Positions 8,669 to 17,616 are shown, numbered from the stretch's first letter. The stretch: 64,000 bases of DNA from Brevibacillus formosus (GCF_003013405.1 NZ_PXZL01000001.1:1-64000), one strand, 5' to 3'. Notes: generated by a model not told the origin, from the sequence alone. A program made the numbers and translations.

Positions 8669-9019
8669 ATGATGTTTTTGTGGGCGTTTCTCGTAGGAGG
8701 AACGATTTGTTTAATTGGTCAATTTCTCATGGATGTAGTCAAGCTCACACCTGCCCATACGATGTCCTCTCTTGTTGTCACTGGAGCAGTGCTAGATGGA
8801 CTCGGTCTATACGAACCACTGGTTAATTTTGCCGGAGCAGGAGCGACAGTACCGATAACGAGCTTTGGAAATGCACTGGTGCACGGGGCAATGGCGGAGG
8901 CCGAGCAGCATGGAGTCATTGGCATAATAACTGGCATTTTTGAAGTGACAAGTGCAGGGATTTCGGCTGCCATCGTCTTTGGATTTATCACGGCAGTCTT
9001 GTTCCGACCAAAAGGATAA
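8669..9019 (+). CDS. spoVAE: stage V sporulation protein AEb
   Basis: A 116-residue, four-span membrane protein paralogous to Spo[20 protein letters not shown] and [19 protein letters not shown] align with the same motifs there. It is of the AEb type. ATG is placed after TTGGAGAG; an upstream in-frame start inside spoVAD was discarded. It ends the recognisable operon. In spoVA2mob a further DUF1657 gene and YhcN/YlaJ often follow or precede; neither is present here. Confidence 0.92.
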   Translation: MMFLWAFLVGGTICLIGQFLMDVVKLTPAHTMSSLVVTGAVLDGLGLYEPLVNFAGAGATVPITSFGNALVHGAMAEAEQHGVIGIITGIFEVTSAGISAAIVFGFITAVLFRPKG

Positions 9020-9058
9020 TGGCAGGTACATGTTGCCACTTGTGCCAAAATACTTGAA

Positions 9059-9087
9059 TTGAACCTACTTTCGCCAACTTGTAGAAT
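9059..9087 (+). promoter_or_regulatory. sigma-A-like promoter of the SleB-like gene
   Basis: TTGAAC and TAGAAT are separated by 17 nt, 26 nt upstream of the start codon. A vegetative-type promoter is unexpected for a spore cortex enzyme. Confidence 0.5.
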
Positions 9088-9113
9088 GGGTTGGGTAAAG
9101 GAGGGTACAATAT

Positions 9114-9761
9114 ATGTGGTGGAGCAAGAAAGCAGTAACAACCTTGCTTGCTGCCTTTATGGCTGTAGCGTTTATTTTCCCGGCCGACTCCCTGGCAGCT
9201 ACACAGATTCAGCGTGGTAGTGTGAACGGGGATGTATGGGATTTGCAGTATCGTTTGCAAATGCTGGGTTACTACAACGGCAACATGGATGGCATTTACG
9301 GAGCAAATACAACAAAGGCCGTCAGACAGTTTCAAAAAGCATACGGACTTCGCATTGACGGTATCACTGGTCCAAATACATGGCGCGTTCTTAAGAAAGT
9401 GTCGGTAAATAAAGCGGAAATGCAGATGCTGGCGCAGCTAGTCTATTCTGAAGCGCGCGGAGAGCCTTATGAAGGCCAAGTAGCTGTGGCTGCGGTCGCG
9501 TTGAACCGTATCCAGTCCAAAAAATTTCCCAATACACTTGCGGGTGTCATCTTTGAGCCATTAGCGTTTACCGCTGTAGATGATGGACAATTCTGGATGA
9601 CTCCTAACAAGACTGCTTATCAGGCAGCTTGGGATGCCGTACGAGGATGGGACCCGACAAACAATTCTCTATACTACTTTAACCCTGTTACGGCAACTTC
9701 CAAGTGGATTTGGTCTCGACCACAAGTGAAAAAGATCGGCAAACACATTTTTGCCAAGTAA
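9114..9761 (+). CDS. SleB-type cell wall hydrolase
   Basis: A 215-residue secreted protein. Residues 1-29 are a signal peptide. A peptidoglycan-binding domain (VWDLQYRLQMLGYYNG ... GITGPNTW) spans about 38-95. The Hydrolase_2/SleB catalytic domain follows from about 102, with LVYSEARGEPYEGQ holding the catalytic Glu. SleB is a lytic transglycosylase that opens spore cortex during germination. B. subtilis SleB is about 305 residues and partnered by YpeB; this protein is shorter and no ypeB follows, so it could be a CwlJ/SleB-family paralogue used elsewhere in the cell cycle. GGAGGG lies upstream. Confidence 0.85.
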   Translation: MWWSKKAVTTLLAAFMAVAFIFPADSLAATQIQRGSVNGDVWDLQYRLQMLGYYNGNMDGIYGANTTKAVRQFQKAYGLRIDGITGPNTWRVLKKVSVNKAEMQMLAQLVYSEARGEPYEGQVAVAAVALNRIQSKKFPNTLAGVIFEPLAFTAVDDGQFWMTPNKTAYQAAWDAVRGWDPTNNSLYYFNPVTATSKWIWSRPQVKKIGKHIFAK

Positions 9762-9769
9762 TCATTGTA

Positions 9770-9824
9770 GTACATGCAGCCCTTAAAACAGCCTTCGTTA
9801 TGATGCTGTTCGAGGGCTTTCCTT
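9770..9824 (+). terminator. intrinsic terminator after the SleB-like gene
   Basis: An outer stem AGCCCT/AGGGCT encloses an inner stem AACAGC/GCTGTT and is followed by TTTCCTTTT. Confidence 0.7.
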
Positions 9825-9915
9825 TTGACTGGAAACTATTGTTCATTGTTTTTGCAAAATAGTTCGATAAAATGATACGAAAGGATTCGCGCATATTTCC
9901 CCATGGAGGTTGATG

Positions 9916-10884
9916 ATGAAGAAACGGATGATCCTTGCCTCGCTGGCAGCCTTTTTGCTCATAGGTACACCAGTTGTCGAGGCAGAAACAACTCACATGA
10001 ACGAAACACCTTATGTAGACATTAGCGGCCATTGGGCAAAACAAGAAATCAATCAACTATACATAGCCGACGTAATTGGTCAAAACGAATATTTTCGACC
10101 TGATGACAACGTGACATTGGGTGAACTGCTCACGATGTTTGTGAATGCCAAAGGAATTGAGCCCCTTGGCAATAAGCAATCTTCCTTTGCGGACGTACCA
10201 GCAAACAGCTGGCTGTCGTCCTATGCGGAGACAGCCTATCGACTGGGAATTGTCCATGGGCAAAAGCAGGGGAATCACCTGTACTTACATCCGAATGCCC
10301 CAGTAAAAAGAGCAGAGCTCGCCTCTATTCTAGTAAGAACGATGGGGGACAGCGGAGCAGTCAATAACTTAAAGTGGTCTACGACGATCCAGACATTAAA
10401 CGAATACTCGGATGGGAACAACGTGAACGAGAAAGAGCAACGCCCACTTGTTTACGCTGTGCAAAACGGGTTAATGGGTGCCTATGAGGACGGTACATTA
10501 AAGCCGAACAAGTATATGACGAGAGCCGAAGCAGCTACATACGCGGCCCTTCACTTGCTTCCGAGCAAGCCTAGAACATCAAAAGCCCTCGCAAACGGTA
10601 CACCTTTTCGTCAGGAATTAACGGTACAGACGACTGCTTACAGCTACTCGAACGACAAGATTCTGTCGTATCTGGAGTATCCACTGCGCGAAGGGGTTGT
10701 AGCGGTTGATCCAAATGTCATCCCGCTTGGTACACACTTGTACATCGATGGCTACGGCTATGCAGTGGCAGCTGATATCGGTGGTGCGGTAAAGCAACGC
10801 CATGTGGATTTGTATCTTCCGACGGTGAATGAAGCCGAAAATCACGGTTTGCAAAAAGGCGTCAAAGTATACGTACTTGATTAA
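9916..10884 (+). CDS. SLH-domain surface protein with C-terminal 3D domain
   Basis: About 322 residues. A signal peptide (1-23) is followed by three SLH modules (about 30-90, 92-150, 155-210) that would bind secondary cell-wall polymer. The C-terminal 100 residues form a 3D domain: VAVDPNVIPLGTHLYI, AADIGGAV and HVDLYLP carry the three Asp residues of this double-psi barrel, found in Rpf/MltA-type peptidoglycan lytic enzymes such as YabE and YorM. It is probably an S-layer-anchored autolysin. The third 3D motif lacks the usual IKG (AVKQ instead). GGAGGT decides for the third of three consecutive possible starts. Confidence 0.88.
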   Translation: MKKRMILASLAAFLLIGTPVVEAETTHMNETPYVDISGHWAKQEINQLYIADVIGQNEYFRPDDNVTLGELLTMFVNAKGIEPLGNKQSSFADVPANSWLSSYAETAYRLGIVHGQKQGNHLYLHPNAPVKRAELASILVRTMGDSGAVNNLKWSTTIQTLNEYSDGNNVNEKEQRPLVYAVQNGLMGAYEDGTLKPNKYMTRAEAATYAALHLLPSKPRTSKALANGTPFRQELTVQTTAYSYSNDKILSYLEYPLREGVVAVDPNVIPLGTHLYIDGYGYAVAADIGGAVKQRHVDLYLPTVNEAENHGLQKGVKVYVLD

Positions 10885-10908
10885 TAAAAATGCTGAACAT
10901 ATTTCCTG

Positions 10909-10951
10909 CTCTTTCCACTCATACTAACGTGGAAGGGGTGGGATTTTTTTT
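10909..10951 (+). terminator. hairpin overlapping the ribosome site of the next gene
   Basis: CTCTTTCCAC pairs fully with GTGGAAGGGG (including G-T pairs), and eight Ts follow after TGGGA. It can act as terminator of the SLH gene. The same GGGGTGGG is the ribosome site of the DUF2953 gene, so the hairpin would also hide that site. Confidence 0.55.
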
Positions 10952-11611
10952 ATGGTTTGGGTGTTCGTTGGCTTGCTTGTTCTATTCATTTTGGTAATCA
11001 TAACACCAGTACAGGTGACGTGCTTTTACAGTCGCGAGGGCAATAATGATCATTTGGAGATAACGATTACAGCTTGGGGTGTTATTCGAAGGAAATACGA
11101 TATTCCCGTTCTCCTCTTGAAATTGACAGAAGCAGGACCAGAGCTGGTAGCGAAAGAGGAAACGATACAGCAAGGAAGAAAGGTTCGGGAGAGGGTCAAA
11201 GATTTTACGCGGAGGCAAGTAAAGAAATGGTATCAAAATTATCGTGAGTTGCTGGAAAAAGTGCGCGATTTGATGCCGTTGGTAAAGGAGCTGTTTAGAC
11301 GAATTCGCTGTACGCATTTCGAATGGCATACATTGCTTGGCACAGGGCAGGCAGCAGAAACAGGTGCTTTGACAGGCTTAATCTGGGGAGTAAAAAGCAT
11401 GATTGTCGGCGTAATATCAAACGCCATTTCATTGCGAGCTATGCCAGCGATGAGTGTACAGCCTGTTTGGAATCAGCCACTTTTACATACCAAAGTGCAT
11501 TTTGTGCTGCATTTTTATTTGGGTCATTTCCTTTTCTCTGGGCTAAAAGTAATTCTGCGGGTTCGAAAAAGCAAGCAGCGAAAATGGCAAGCTGCGCCTA
11601 CGCGTGCCTAA
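10952..11611 (+). CDS. ytfI: DUF2953 protein (YtfI-like)
   Basis: A 219-residue protein with one N-terminal membrane segment (residues 2-22), then a basic soluble region with QVKKWYQNYRELLEKV and an HFEWHTLLGTGQAAETGALTG segment, which is the conserved core of DUF2953. In B. subtilis ytfI precedes ytfJ (gerW), exactly as here, and both are sporulation genes. A role in spore envelope assembly or GerW function is inference. The GGGGTGGG ribosome site lies in a hairpin. Confidence 0.8.
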   Translation: MVWVFVGLLVLFILVIITPVQVTCFYSREGNNDHLEITITAWGVIRRKYDIPVLLLKLTEAGPELVAKEETIQQGRKVRERVKDFTRRQVKKWYQNYRELLEKVRDLMPLVKELFRRIRCTHFEWHTLLGTGQAAETGALTGLIWGVKSMIVGVISNAISLRAMPAMSVQPVWNQPLLHTKVHFVLHFYLGHFLFSGLKVILRVRKSKQRKWQAAPTRA

Positions 11612-11719
11612 ACACAAAAGTGACAGCATGAATATTTATTCCCTTATGCAAGGTACATGCTCCGGATTTGTTGGGGGAATGATAAAACATGACACAGACA
11701 GGAAGGAGGAACGACAAAT

Positions 11720-12202
11720 ATGGCAGACCACCCGATTCAAGGCCTCATGAGAACAGCGATGGAAAATCTCAAACAAATGGTGGACGTGAATACAATCATT
11801 GGTGATCCGGTTGAGACACCTGACGGTAGTGTCATTCTTCCAATCTCCAAGGTAGGATTTGGTTTCGCGGCCGGGGGTAGTGAGTTCCAATACGATCACC
11901 ATCATAATGGGCACCAACACCATCAGCAGCATGAACATACTGGTCACCCGTTTGGCGGGGGGAGTGGTGGCGGTGTCTCCATCACACCTGTAGCTTTTTT
12001 GGTCGTTGGCAAACAAGGAATTCGTTCGATTCCGCTTGAAAATACGACCCATCTCTATGACCGGATTTTGGATTCTGTTCCGCAAATCGTGGATAAAGTT
12101 CAGGGGATGTTTACCAAATCGGATGAACCTCCTGTTTATTCCAATACGATTATTGCCAGGGCAGAAGAACAAGATTTGGAAGACCTTATGGATCGAAAAT
12201 AA
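11720..12202 (+). CDS. gerW: GerW family sporulation protein YtfJ
   Basis: A 160-residue protein that begins HPIQGLMRTAMENLKQMVDVNTIIGDPVE-type sequence, the hallmark of YtfJ/GerW, followed by GSVILPISKVGFGFAAGGSEF and a GGGSGGGVSITPVAFLVV core. A His-rich insert (HHHNGHQHHQQHEHTGH, about residues 56-75) interrupts the usual sequence and could bind metal. GerW is needed for germination through the L-alanine receptor in B. subtilis. GGAAGGAGG lies 10 nt upstream. It follows ytfI by 108 nt and ends at a strong terminator. Confidence 0.92.
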   Translation: MADHPIQGLMRTAMENLKQMVDVNTIIGDPVETPDGSVILPISKVGFGFAAGGSEFQYDHHHNGHQHHQQHEHTGHPFGGGSGGGVSITPVAFLVVGKQGIRSIPLENTTHLYDRILDSVPQIVDKVQGMFTKSDEPPVYSNTIIARAEEQDLEDLMDRK

Positions 12203-12215
12203 GGAAAGCACAAAA

Positions 12216-12252
12216 CAGGTATGCCTCATACAAGGGGCATACCTGTTTTTTT
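12216..12252 (+). terminator. intrinsic terminator after gerW
   Basis: A perfect 10-bp stem CAGGTATGCC / GGCATACCTG is followed by seven Ts. It lies between convergent genes. Confidence 0.93.
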
Positions 12253-12270
12253 GGTAGAAGGTATATGGCA

Positions 12271-12957
12271 TTACCAGAGTTCGTTTACATACAAGCCTGT
12301 TTTTGCAACATGCTGATAATGAAGGCTCGAGCTGGAGGAGGCGATATAAGGATGGAGAGCCATCGCTTCCTCGTAGTAACGTGAAAAGGAGCCAAGGGGT
12401 TTGCTTTGCAATCCCAATGTGCCAGCTCTGAATGCTTGGGCTACACTCTCCATTGTATTTGTAAAGTCCACATAGTGGGTCTGCACGGCCTCCAACCATT
12501 TCTCATCGTCCATTTCCAGTTGTCCATCTGGTAACAGCTTGAGTCCAAACGTTTGGAGTTTTTCCTCTGCGTCTTTAGCCACCTGAGCGAATGCATCCAG
12601 CTTTTGCGTCGTCAAGATATCTGCTTTTTCTGCAAGAAATAGCTGCAGGCGATTGTATTTACTTACTAACGAGTATGTGCGTTCATGTAATCGCTCAATG
12701 TCAGGGCCAGTCTCGTCATCTTTCCCCGCATCAATAAATTCCCGAGCACTCTTCTCCAAATCTGAGGAAAAGCGGTAGAGACGCGATAAGGAATCGGAAA
12801 GCTCCGTTGTCCATTGCTGCTGACGAGTGTAGAACGGCTGCAAATTATAACGAAAGATCGGATTGACTGGTGTGCTTAATTTTGCATGAAGCATATGGGA
12901 ATGATAGCGGCCGACCCGCTGCGTAAATGGAACGTGGCTGACTCGATTCGTTTTCAT
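12271..12957 (-). CDS. hypothetical helical protein
   Basis: A 228-residue protein without signal peptide or membrane segment. The middle is strongly helical with heptad-like stretches (LSDSLSRLYRFSSDLEKSAREFI, YNRLQLFLAEKADILT). The overall look recalls flagellar hook-cap or secreted helical-bundle proteins, but no family is recognised. The start is fixed by GAGGAGGTGA, 7 nt upstream of MKTNRVSHV; a GTG three codons earlier lies inside that site. It has its own transcription unit, convergent to gerW and downstream of pycA. Confidence 0.6.
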   Translation of the reverse strand: MKTNRVSHVPFTQRVGRYHSHMLHAKLSTPVNPIFRYNLQPFYTRQQQWTTELSDSLSRLYRFSSDLEKSAREFIDAGKDDETGPDIERLHERTYSLVSKYNRLQLFLAEKADILTTQKLDAFAQVAKDAEEKLQTFGLKLLPDGQLEMDDEKWLEAVQTHYVDFTNTMESVAQAFRAGTLGLQSKPLGSFSRYYEEAMALHPYIASSSSSLHYQHVAKTGLYVNELW

Positions 12958-13030
12958 GTCGGTCACCTCCTCACAAACAAATGGAATGAATCCCCAGGAA
13001 CAATTTACTATCTCCTATTATAGACGATGC

Positions 13031-16000
13031 CTACTCCATTTCAATGAGCAGATCGCCAGTTTGAATGGCTTCGCCTGCTTTCACATAGACGGCTTTAATT
13101 TTTCCGTCGAGCGGGGCCTGAATCGTCGTTTCCATTTTCATAGCTTCACTCACCAAAAGATGCTCGCCTTTACGCACCTTGTCACCTTCTGCTACAAGCA
13201 CCTTGAGCACTTTTCCTGGCATGGAGGCACCGAGGTGGGCAGGGTTTTGCGCTTCTGCTTTTCGGCGGATCAGTTCAGAGACTTTTGCAGCCTGGTCACG
13301 GATGAAAATTTCGCGTGGCTGTCCGTTCAGTTCAAAATAGATGATGCGACGGCCATCTGGATGAAGCTCACCAACTGCAACTAGCTTGATAATCAGCGTT
13401 TTACCGCGCTCGATCGTAATGGCAGTTTCCTCACCCGGACGCAATCCGTAGAAAAATGTTCCCGTATTCAATACCGACAGGTCACCGTATTCCTTCAGGC
13501 GTTGTTCAAATTGCAAATAGACTTGCGGATACATGATATAGGACAGGACGTCTAAATGACTGGGCTCACGTCCGATTTTGGCTTCCAGCTCAGCAGCAAC
13601 TTGCGAAAAGTCAATGGGTGCGAGCAATTCGCCAGGACGTGCAGTAAAGGCATCGCGACCTTTGAGTACGAGCTCCTGCAGCTTCTTCGGGAATCCGCCT
13701 GGCGGTTGGCCAAGATACCCTTGGAAAAATTGAATAACGGAATCCGGAAAATCGAGGCGTGTGCCTTTCTCCCAAATGTTTTCCTCATTCAAATTGTTTT
13801 GAACCATGAACAGTGCCATATCACCGACGACCTTGGAAGACGGCGTCACTTTTACGATGTCGCCACACATTTGATTGACGACAGCATACATGTGCTTTAC
13901 TTCGTCCCAACGACCTTCCAGACCAACCGCTTTGGCTTGCTGTTCCAGATTGGTGTATTGTCCGCCTGGCATTTCGTGAACGTACACCTCCGTGTTGCTC
14001 GCTTTCATGCCGCTTTCAAAGCCTTGGTAGTACGGACGTACATCCTCCCAGTAATCAGACAGCTTGTTGAATGATTCAAGAGATAAACCAGTCTCACGCT
14101 CCGTGTGGGCAAGGCTCGCGATTAACCCGTTCAAGCTTGGCTGGGAAGTGAGTCCAGACATGGAACTGACGCAAGCATCGACGATATCCACGCCGGCTTC
14201 GATCGCTTTCAGAAGCATGGCCCCAGCGTTTCCTGACGTATCGTGAGTGTGCAGATGGATCGGAATGCTGATTTCTTGTTTTAAAGCAGAGACGAGCGAA
14301 TAAGCAGCATAAGGCTTCAAAAGACCTGCCATATCCTTGATCGCGAGAATATGGGCACCTGCTTTTTCCAATTCCTTCGCCAGATTGACGTAGTAGGCCA
14401 GACTGTACTTGGTCTTGGTCGGGTCCAGAATATCTCCGGTGTAGCAAATCGCTGCCTCGGCCACCTTGCCGGATTCACGTACGGCTTCGATGGCTGTTTG
14501 CATCCCAGGAAGCCAGTTCAAGCTGTCAAAGATCCGGAAGACATCAATGCCATTTTCAGCAGATGCTTTGACGAAGGCGTGAATGACATTATCCGGGTAA
14601 TTGGTGTAGCCTACGCCATTTGCTCCGCGCAAGAGCATTTGGAACAGGACATTCGGTATGCGCTGGCGAAGAATTTGCAGCCGCTCCCAGGGAGATTCCT
14701 GTAAAAAGCGCATTGTCGTGTCAAAGGTGGCGCCACCCCACATCTCCAGCGAGAAGAGGCCAGAACCGAGCTTGCCTGTCGCCTCTGCAATGGAGGCGAG
14801 ATCGTAGGTGCGCACACGTGTAGCAAACAAAGACTGGTGGGCATCGCGGAAAGTTGTGTCTGTGACGAGCACCTGCTTCTGCGCCTGAATCCAGCGTACC
14901 AGACCGTCGGGACCTTCTGTGTCCAGAATTTGCTTCGTACCGTCCGGATATGGCTGGGTAAATGGTGTCCGCGGGATACGAGGCGAGTCGAAGTGCGGCT
15001 TTTTCTCCGATTTAGGGAGACCGGGATATCCGTTGACAATCGTGTCTCCGATATAAGATAGTAACTTGGTACCCCGGTCCTGACGGCCAGGGAAGATGAA
15101 CAGCTCTGGTTTGGTGTCAATAAACGACGTATCGTAGTTGCCACTTAAAAAATCAGGATGTGTCACGACATTTTCCAAAAACGGCAGGTTCGTTTTCACG
15201 CCACGAATACGGAACTCACGCAAAGTTCGCAGCATTTTGCGAGCCGCTTGATCGAAGCTCGTGCCATACGTGGAGATTTTGACTAGTAGCGAGTCATAAA
15301 ACGGTGTAATGATCGCGCCTGGATAACCATTGCCTCCATCCAGCCTTACGCCGAAGCCTCCACCGGAACGCCAGGCGGATAAGCGGCCGGCATCTGGCAG
15401 GAAGTTGTTTTCAGCGTCTTCTGTTGTGACACGGCACTGGATGGCAAAACCACTCATCTGGATGGCGCTCTGCGCTCGGATGCCAATTTCCTCATCGGAG
15501 AGTGCATGACCTTCGGCTACACGAATCTGCGACTGAACAATGTCGATTCCAGTGATGAGCTCCGTGATGGTATGCTCTACCTGAATGCGTGGGTTGACTT
15601 CTATAAAATAAAAACGCTTGTCCGGCGTTAACAAAAATTCGACAGTACCAGCGTTCGAATAGCCGGCTTTTTTCATGAGAGTGAGAGCAGCCTGGCAAAT
15701 ATCTTCACGCAGCTTGTCATCCAGCGATAGGCTCGGTGCTACTTCGACCACTTTTTGATGGCGGCGTTGAACAGAGCAATCGCGCTCATACAGATGAACG
15801 ATGTTTCCGTGGTTGTCACCGAGAATTTGGACCTCGATGTGTTTGGGTTGTTCCAAGTATCGCTCCAAATACACCTTGGCATTGCCGAAGGAAGAGCGGG
15901 CTTCGGAACGGGCACGATCTAACGAATCTTGCAATTCCTCCTGACTGCGGACGATACGCATGCCACGGCCTCCACCGCCAGATACGCCTTTAATAATGAT

Positions 16001-16477
16001 GGGGTAGCCGTATTCTTTGGCAAAGAGAAGCGCTTCTTGGAGTGTTTCGATTGGCTCGGGAGTGCCTGGAATCACCGGGATTCCCGCTTCAATCGCAAGA
16101 CGGCGGGCTTCTACCTTGTCCCCGAATTTGTCGATCAGCTCAGGGGATGGTCCAATGAAAATGATGCCTTCCTCTTGGCAACGCTTTGCAAAATCTGCAT
16201 TCTCAGCAAGAAATCCGTAGCCTGGGTGAATGGCATCGATATCGTTGCGCTTGGCAATTTCGATAATGCTTTCAATATCGAGGTAAGCCTCAATAGGCCC
16301 TTTTCCCGCTCCGACCAAGTATGACTCGTCAGCCTTGAAGCGATGGATAGAAACGTTGTCCTGCTCGGAGTATACAGCTACCGTACGTATGCCGAGTTCC
16401 GTTGCGGCACGGAAGATCCGAATGGCGATCTCACCGCGGTTTGCTACCAGTAGGCGATTGATTTTTCTCTTTTTCAT
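13031..16477 (-). CDS. pycA: pyruvate carboxylase
   Basis: The 1148-residue protein has all modules of a single-chain pyruvate carboxylase. Biotin carboxylase (about 1-460) has LLVANRGEIAIRI, the ATP loop GVSGGGGRGMR and FIEVNPRIQVEHT. The carboxyltransferase (about 530-800) starts DTTFRDAHQS and has the Zn-binding HLHTHDTSGN. The C-terminal BCCP carries the biotinylated Lys of SEAMKMETT (about residue 1114). It makes oxaloacetate from pyruvate, bicarbonate and ATP to refill the TCA cycle. AAGGGGGAGAG precedes the start. It is monocistronic, with an AT-rich promoter region at 16500-16560. Confidence 0.97.
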   Translation of the reverse strand: MKKRKINRLLVANRGEIAIRIFRAATELGIRTVAVYSEQDNVSIHRFKADESYLVGAGKGPIEAYLDIESIIEIAKRNDIDAIHPGYGFLAENADFAKRCQEEGIIFIGPSPELIDKFGDKVEARRLAIEAGIPVIPGTPEPIETLQEALLFAKEYGYPIIIKGVSGGGGRGMRIVRSQEELQDSLDRARSEARSSFGNAKVYLERYLEQPKHIEVQILGDNHGNIVHLYERDCSVQRRHQKVVEVAPSLSLDDKLREDICQAALTLMKKAGYSNAGTVEFLLTPDKRFYFIEVNPRIQVEHTITELITGIDIVQSQIRVAEGHALSDEEIGIRAQSAIQMSGFAIQCRVTTEDAENNFLPDAGRLSAWRSGGGFGVRLDGGNGYPGAIITPFYDSLLVKISTYGTSFDQAARKMLRTLREFRIRGVKTNLPFLENVVTHPDFLSGNYDTSFIDTKPELFIFPGRQDRGTKLLSYIGDTIVNGYPGLPKSEKKPHFDSPRIPRTPFTQPYPDGTKQILDTEGPDGLVRWIQAQKQVLVTDTTFRDAHQSLFATRVRTYDLASIAEATGKLGSGLFSLEMWGGATFDTTMRFLQESPWERLQILRQRIPNVLFQMLLRGANGVGYTNYPDNVIHAFVKASAENGIDVFRIFDSLNWLPGMQTAIEAVRESGKVAEAAICYTGDILDPTKTKYSLAYYVNLAKELEKAGAHILAIKDMAGLLKPYAAYSLVSALKQEISIPIHLHTHDTSGNAGAMLLKAIEAGVDIVDACVSSMSGLTSQPSLNGLIASLAHTERETGLSLESFNKLSDYWEDVRPYYQGFESGMKASNTEVYVHEMPGGQYTNLEQQAKAVGLEGRWDEVKHMYAVVNQMCGDIVKVTPSSKVVGDMALFMVQNNLNEENIWEKGTRLDFPDSVIQFFQGYLGQPPGGFPKKLQELVLKGRDAFTARPGELLAPIDFSQVAAELEAKIGREPSHLDVLSYIMYPQVYLQFEQRLKEYGDLSVLNTGTFFYGLRPGEETAITIERGKTLIIKLVAVGELHPDGRRIIYFELNGQPREIFIRDQAAKVSELIRRKAEAQNPAHLGASMPGKVLKVLVAEGDKVRKGEHLLVSEAMKMETTIQAPLDGKIKAVYVKAGEAIQTGDLLIEME

Positions 16478-16589
16478 GATTCTCTCCCCCTTACGTCTCG
16501 GAAAAAAGACGTATTAAAATTATATATAGAACAAATATACAAAATTTTCGCGACACAAGACACCACTTTTTTGGAGCACAGGAGGATAG

Positions 16590-17033
16590 ATGAGCATGAA
16601 TAATCAGAACGACAAGCTGCCTGTATTTGTGTACGGCACACTTTTGGCGGGCTTTGGAAATCATAGGAATTACGTGAAACCGTATAAGCATGTGTCAACA
16701 CCTGCGACGATTCAAGGTGAGATCTATCATTTGCCGGCAGGCTATCCGGGATTGCTGAAGGGAGTGCAGGAGGTCGTGGGGGAGATCGTCACGTTTGCCC
16801 CTGATGTGTACGAGCAAGCACTAGCTGGACTGGACGAGCTGGAGACGTACTATGGTGAGGGTGATCCGCGCAATGAATATGAACGGATCATCGTGCCAGC
16901 TACCATAGAAGGAACAGGTCAGGTCGTGAACGTCTACGTTTATCGTTATTTGGATCAAGATCTGGTCAAGCGAACAGGGGTGCACATTCCGCATGGGAAT
17001 TGGCGACGCTACATGCAGGAGCTGCCTGAATAG
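16590..17033 (+). CDS. gamma-glutamylcyclotransferase-fold protein
   Basis: A 147-residue GGCT-like (AIG2/YtfP) protein. VFVYGTLLAGFGNH near residue 12 is the substrate-loop motif YGSLxxxxxN/H, and LDELETYYGEG near 80 holds the acidic catalytic residue. HIPHGNWRRYM closes the domain. The family turns gamma-glutamyl amines or peptides into 5-oxoproline; the substrate here is not known. Two ATGs two codons apart fit the AGGAGG site, and the first is given. A helical repeat ACTAGTTTT/AAAACTGGT lies at the stop. Confidence 0.78.
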   Translation: MSMNNQNDKLPVFVYGTLLAGFGNHRNYVKPYKHVSTPATIQGEIYHLPAGYPGLLKGVQEVVGEIVTFAPDVYEQALAGLDELETYYGEGDPRNEYERIIVPATIEGTGQVVNVYVYRYLDQDLVKRTGVHIPHGNWRRYMQELPE

Positions 17034-17082
17034 CCCGTACTAGTTTTGCTAAAACTGGTAGGGAAAAGGAGGGAGCCCTGCC

Positions 17083-17616
17083 ATGGAATTACTTCATTGT
17101 GAACCTGCACAAATCTGGCGTTACCTGATTCCGCAAAATCACTGGATGTTTCCCGACGAGGTTCCAGAAGATGAACTGATCTTTCATTATCGCGACCATA
17201 TTTATTTTGTAAACAATGACGGCTCAGTTTTGTCTATGCCACAGCCTGCTTGCTTCGAAACGCTGGATATGGGGACCTTGCTGGAGTATCTGGCAACATC
17301 GGACGACACCATTGATTTTGACGATGAAGGAGAATTCGACTACGGCCATGTCTTAAAGCGTATGGGCTATATCGTGCCAGTCAGGGACAAGCGGGAAAAA
17401 GCCACGTATCAAATTGAGATTATCAACACAGCATTGCCGAAAGCACATGGAACGCGGTACGAAATGAAGCAGGTTACCTTCGCTTTTGCCCTCTATCACG
17501 CGCTGATGCGCTGTCATGAGCTGAATGCAAAAACGGATTGGGAGTATGAGCATGAAGTGAAGCGAATCGCCGTGGTACAAGCCAAGCGAAGCGGAAAAGT
17601 GCAAGTGAATCTGTAA
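17083..17616 (+). CDS. hypothetical protein
   Basis: A 177-residue cytoplasmic protein, acidic in its first 100 residues (DDTIDFDDEGEFDYGHV) and basic at the end. No signal peptide, membrane span or known motif is recognised. AAAAGGAGGGAG gives a clear start. It sits between the GGCT-like gene and tpx on the same strand and may be co-transcribed with the former. Confidence 0.65.
   Translation: MELLHCEPAQIWRYLIPQNHWMFPDEVPEDELIFHYRDHIYFVNNDGSVLSMPQPACFETLDMGTLLEYLATSDDTIDFDDEGEFDYGHVLKRMGYIVPVRDKREKATYQIEIINTALPKAHGTRYEMKQVTFAFALYHALMRCHELNAKTDWEYEHEVKRIAVVQAKRSGKVQVNL

Noticed and set aside
11636..12499. A 287-codon minus-strand ORF over gerW
   Set aside because: It is antisense to a clear gerW and reads through that gene's terminator; its translation shows no protein-like motif.
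17039..17060. Hairpin ACTAGTTTT/AAAACTGGT as a terminator of the GGCT-like gene
   Set aside because: It lacks a T-run, is AT-rich and the next gene follows closely on the same strand.
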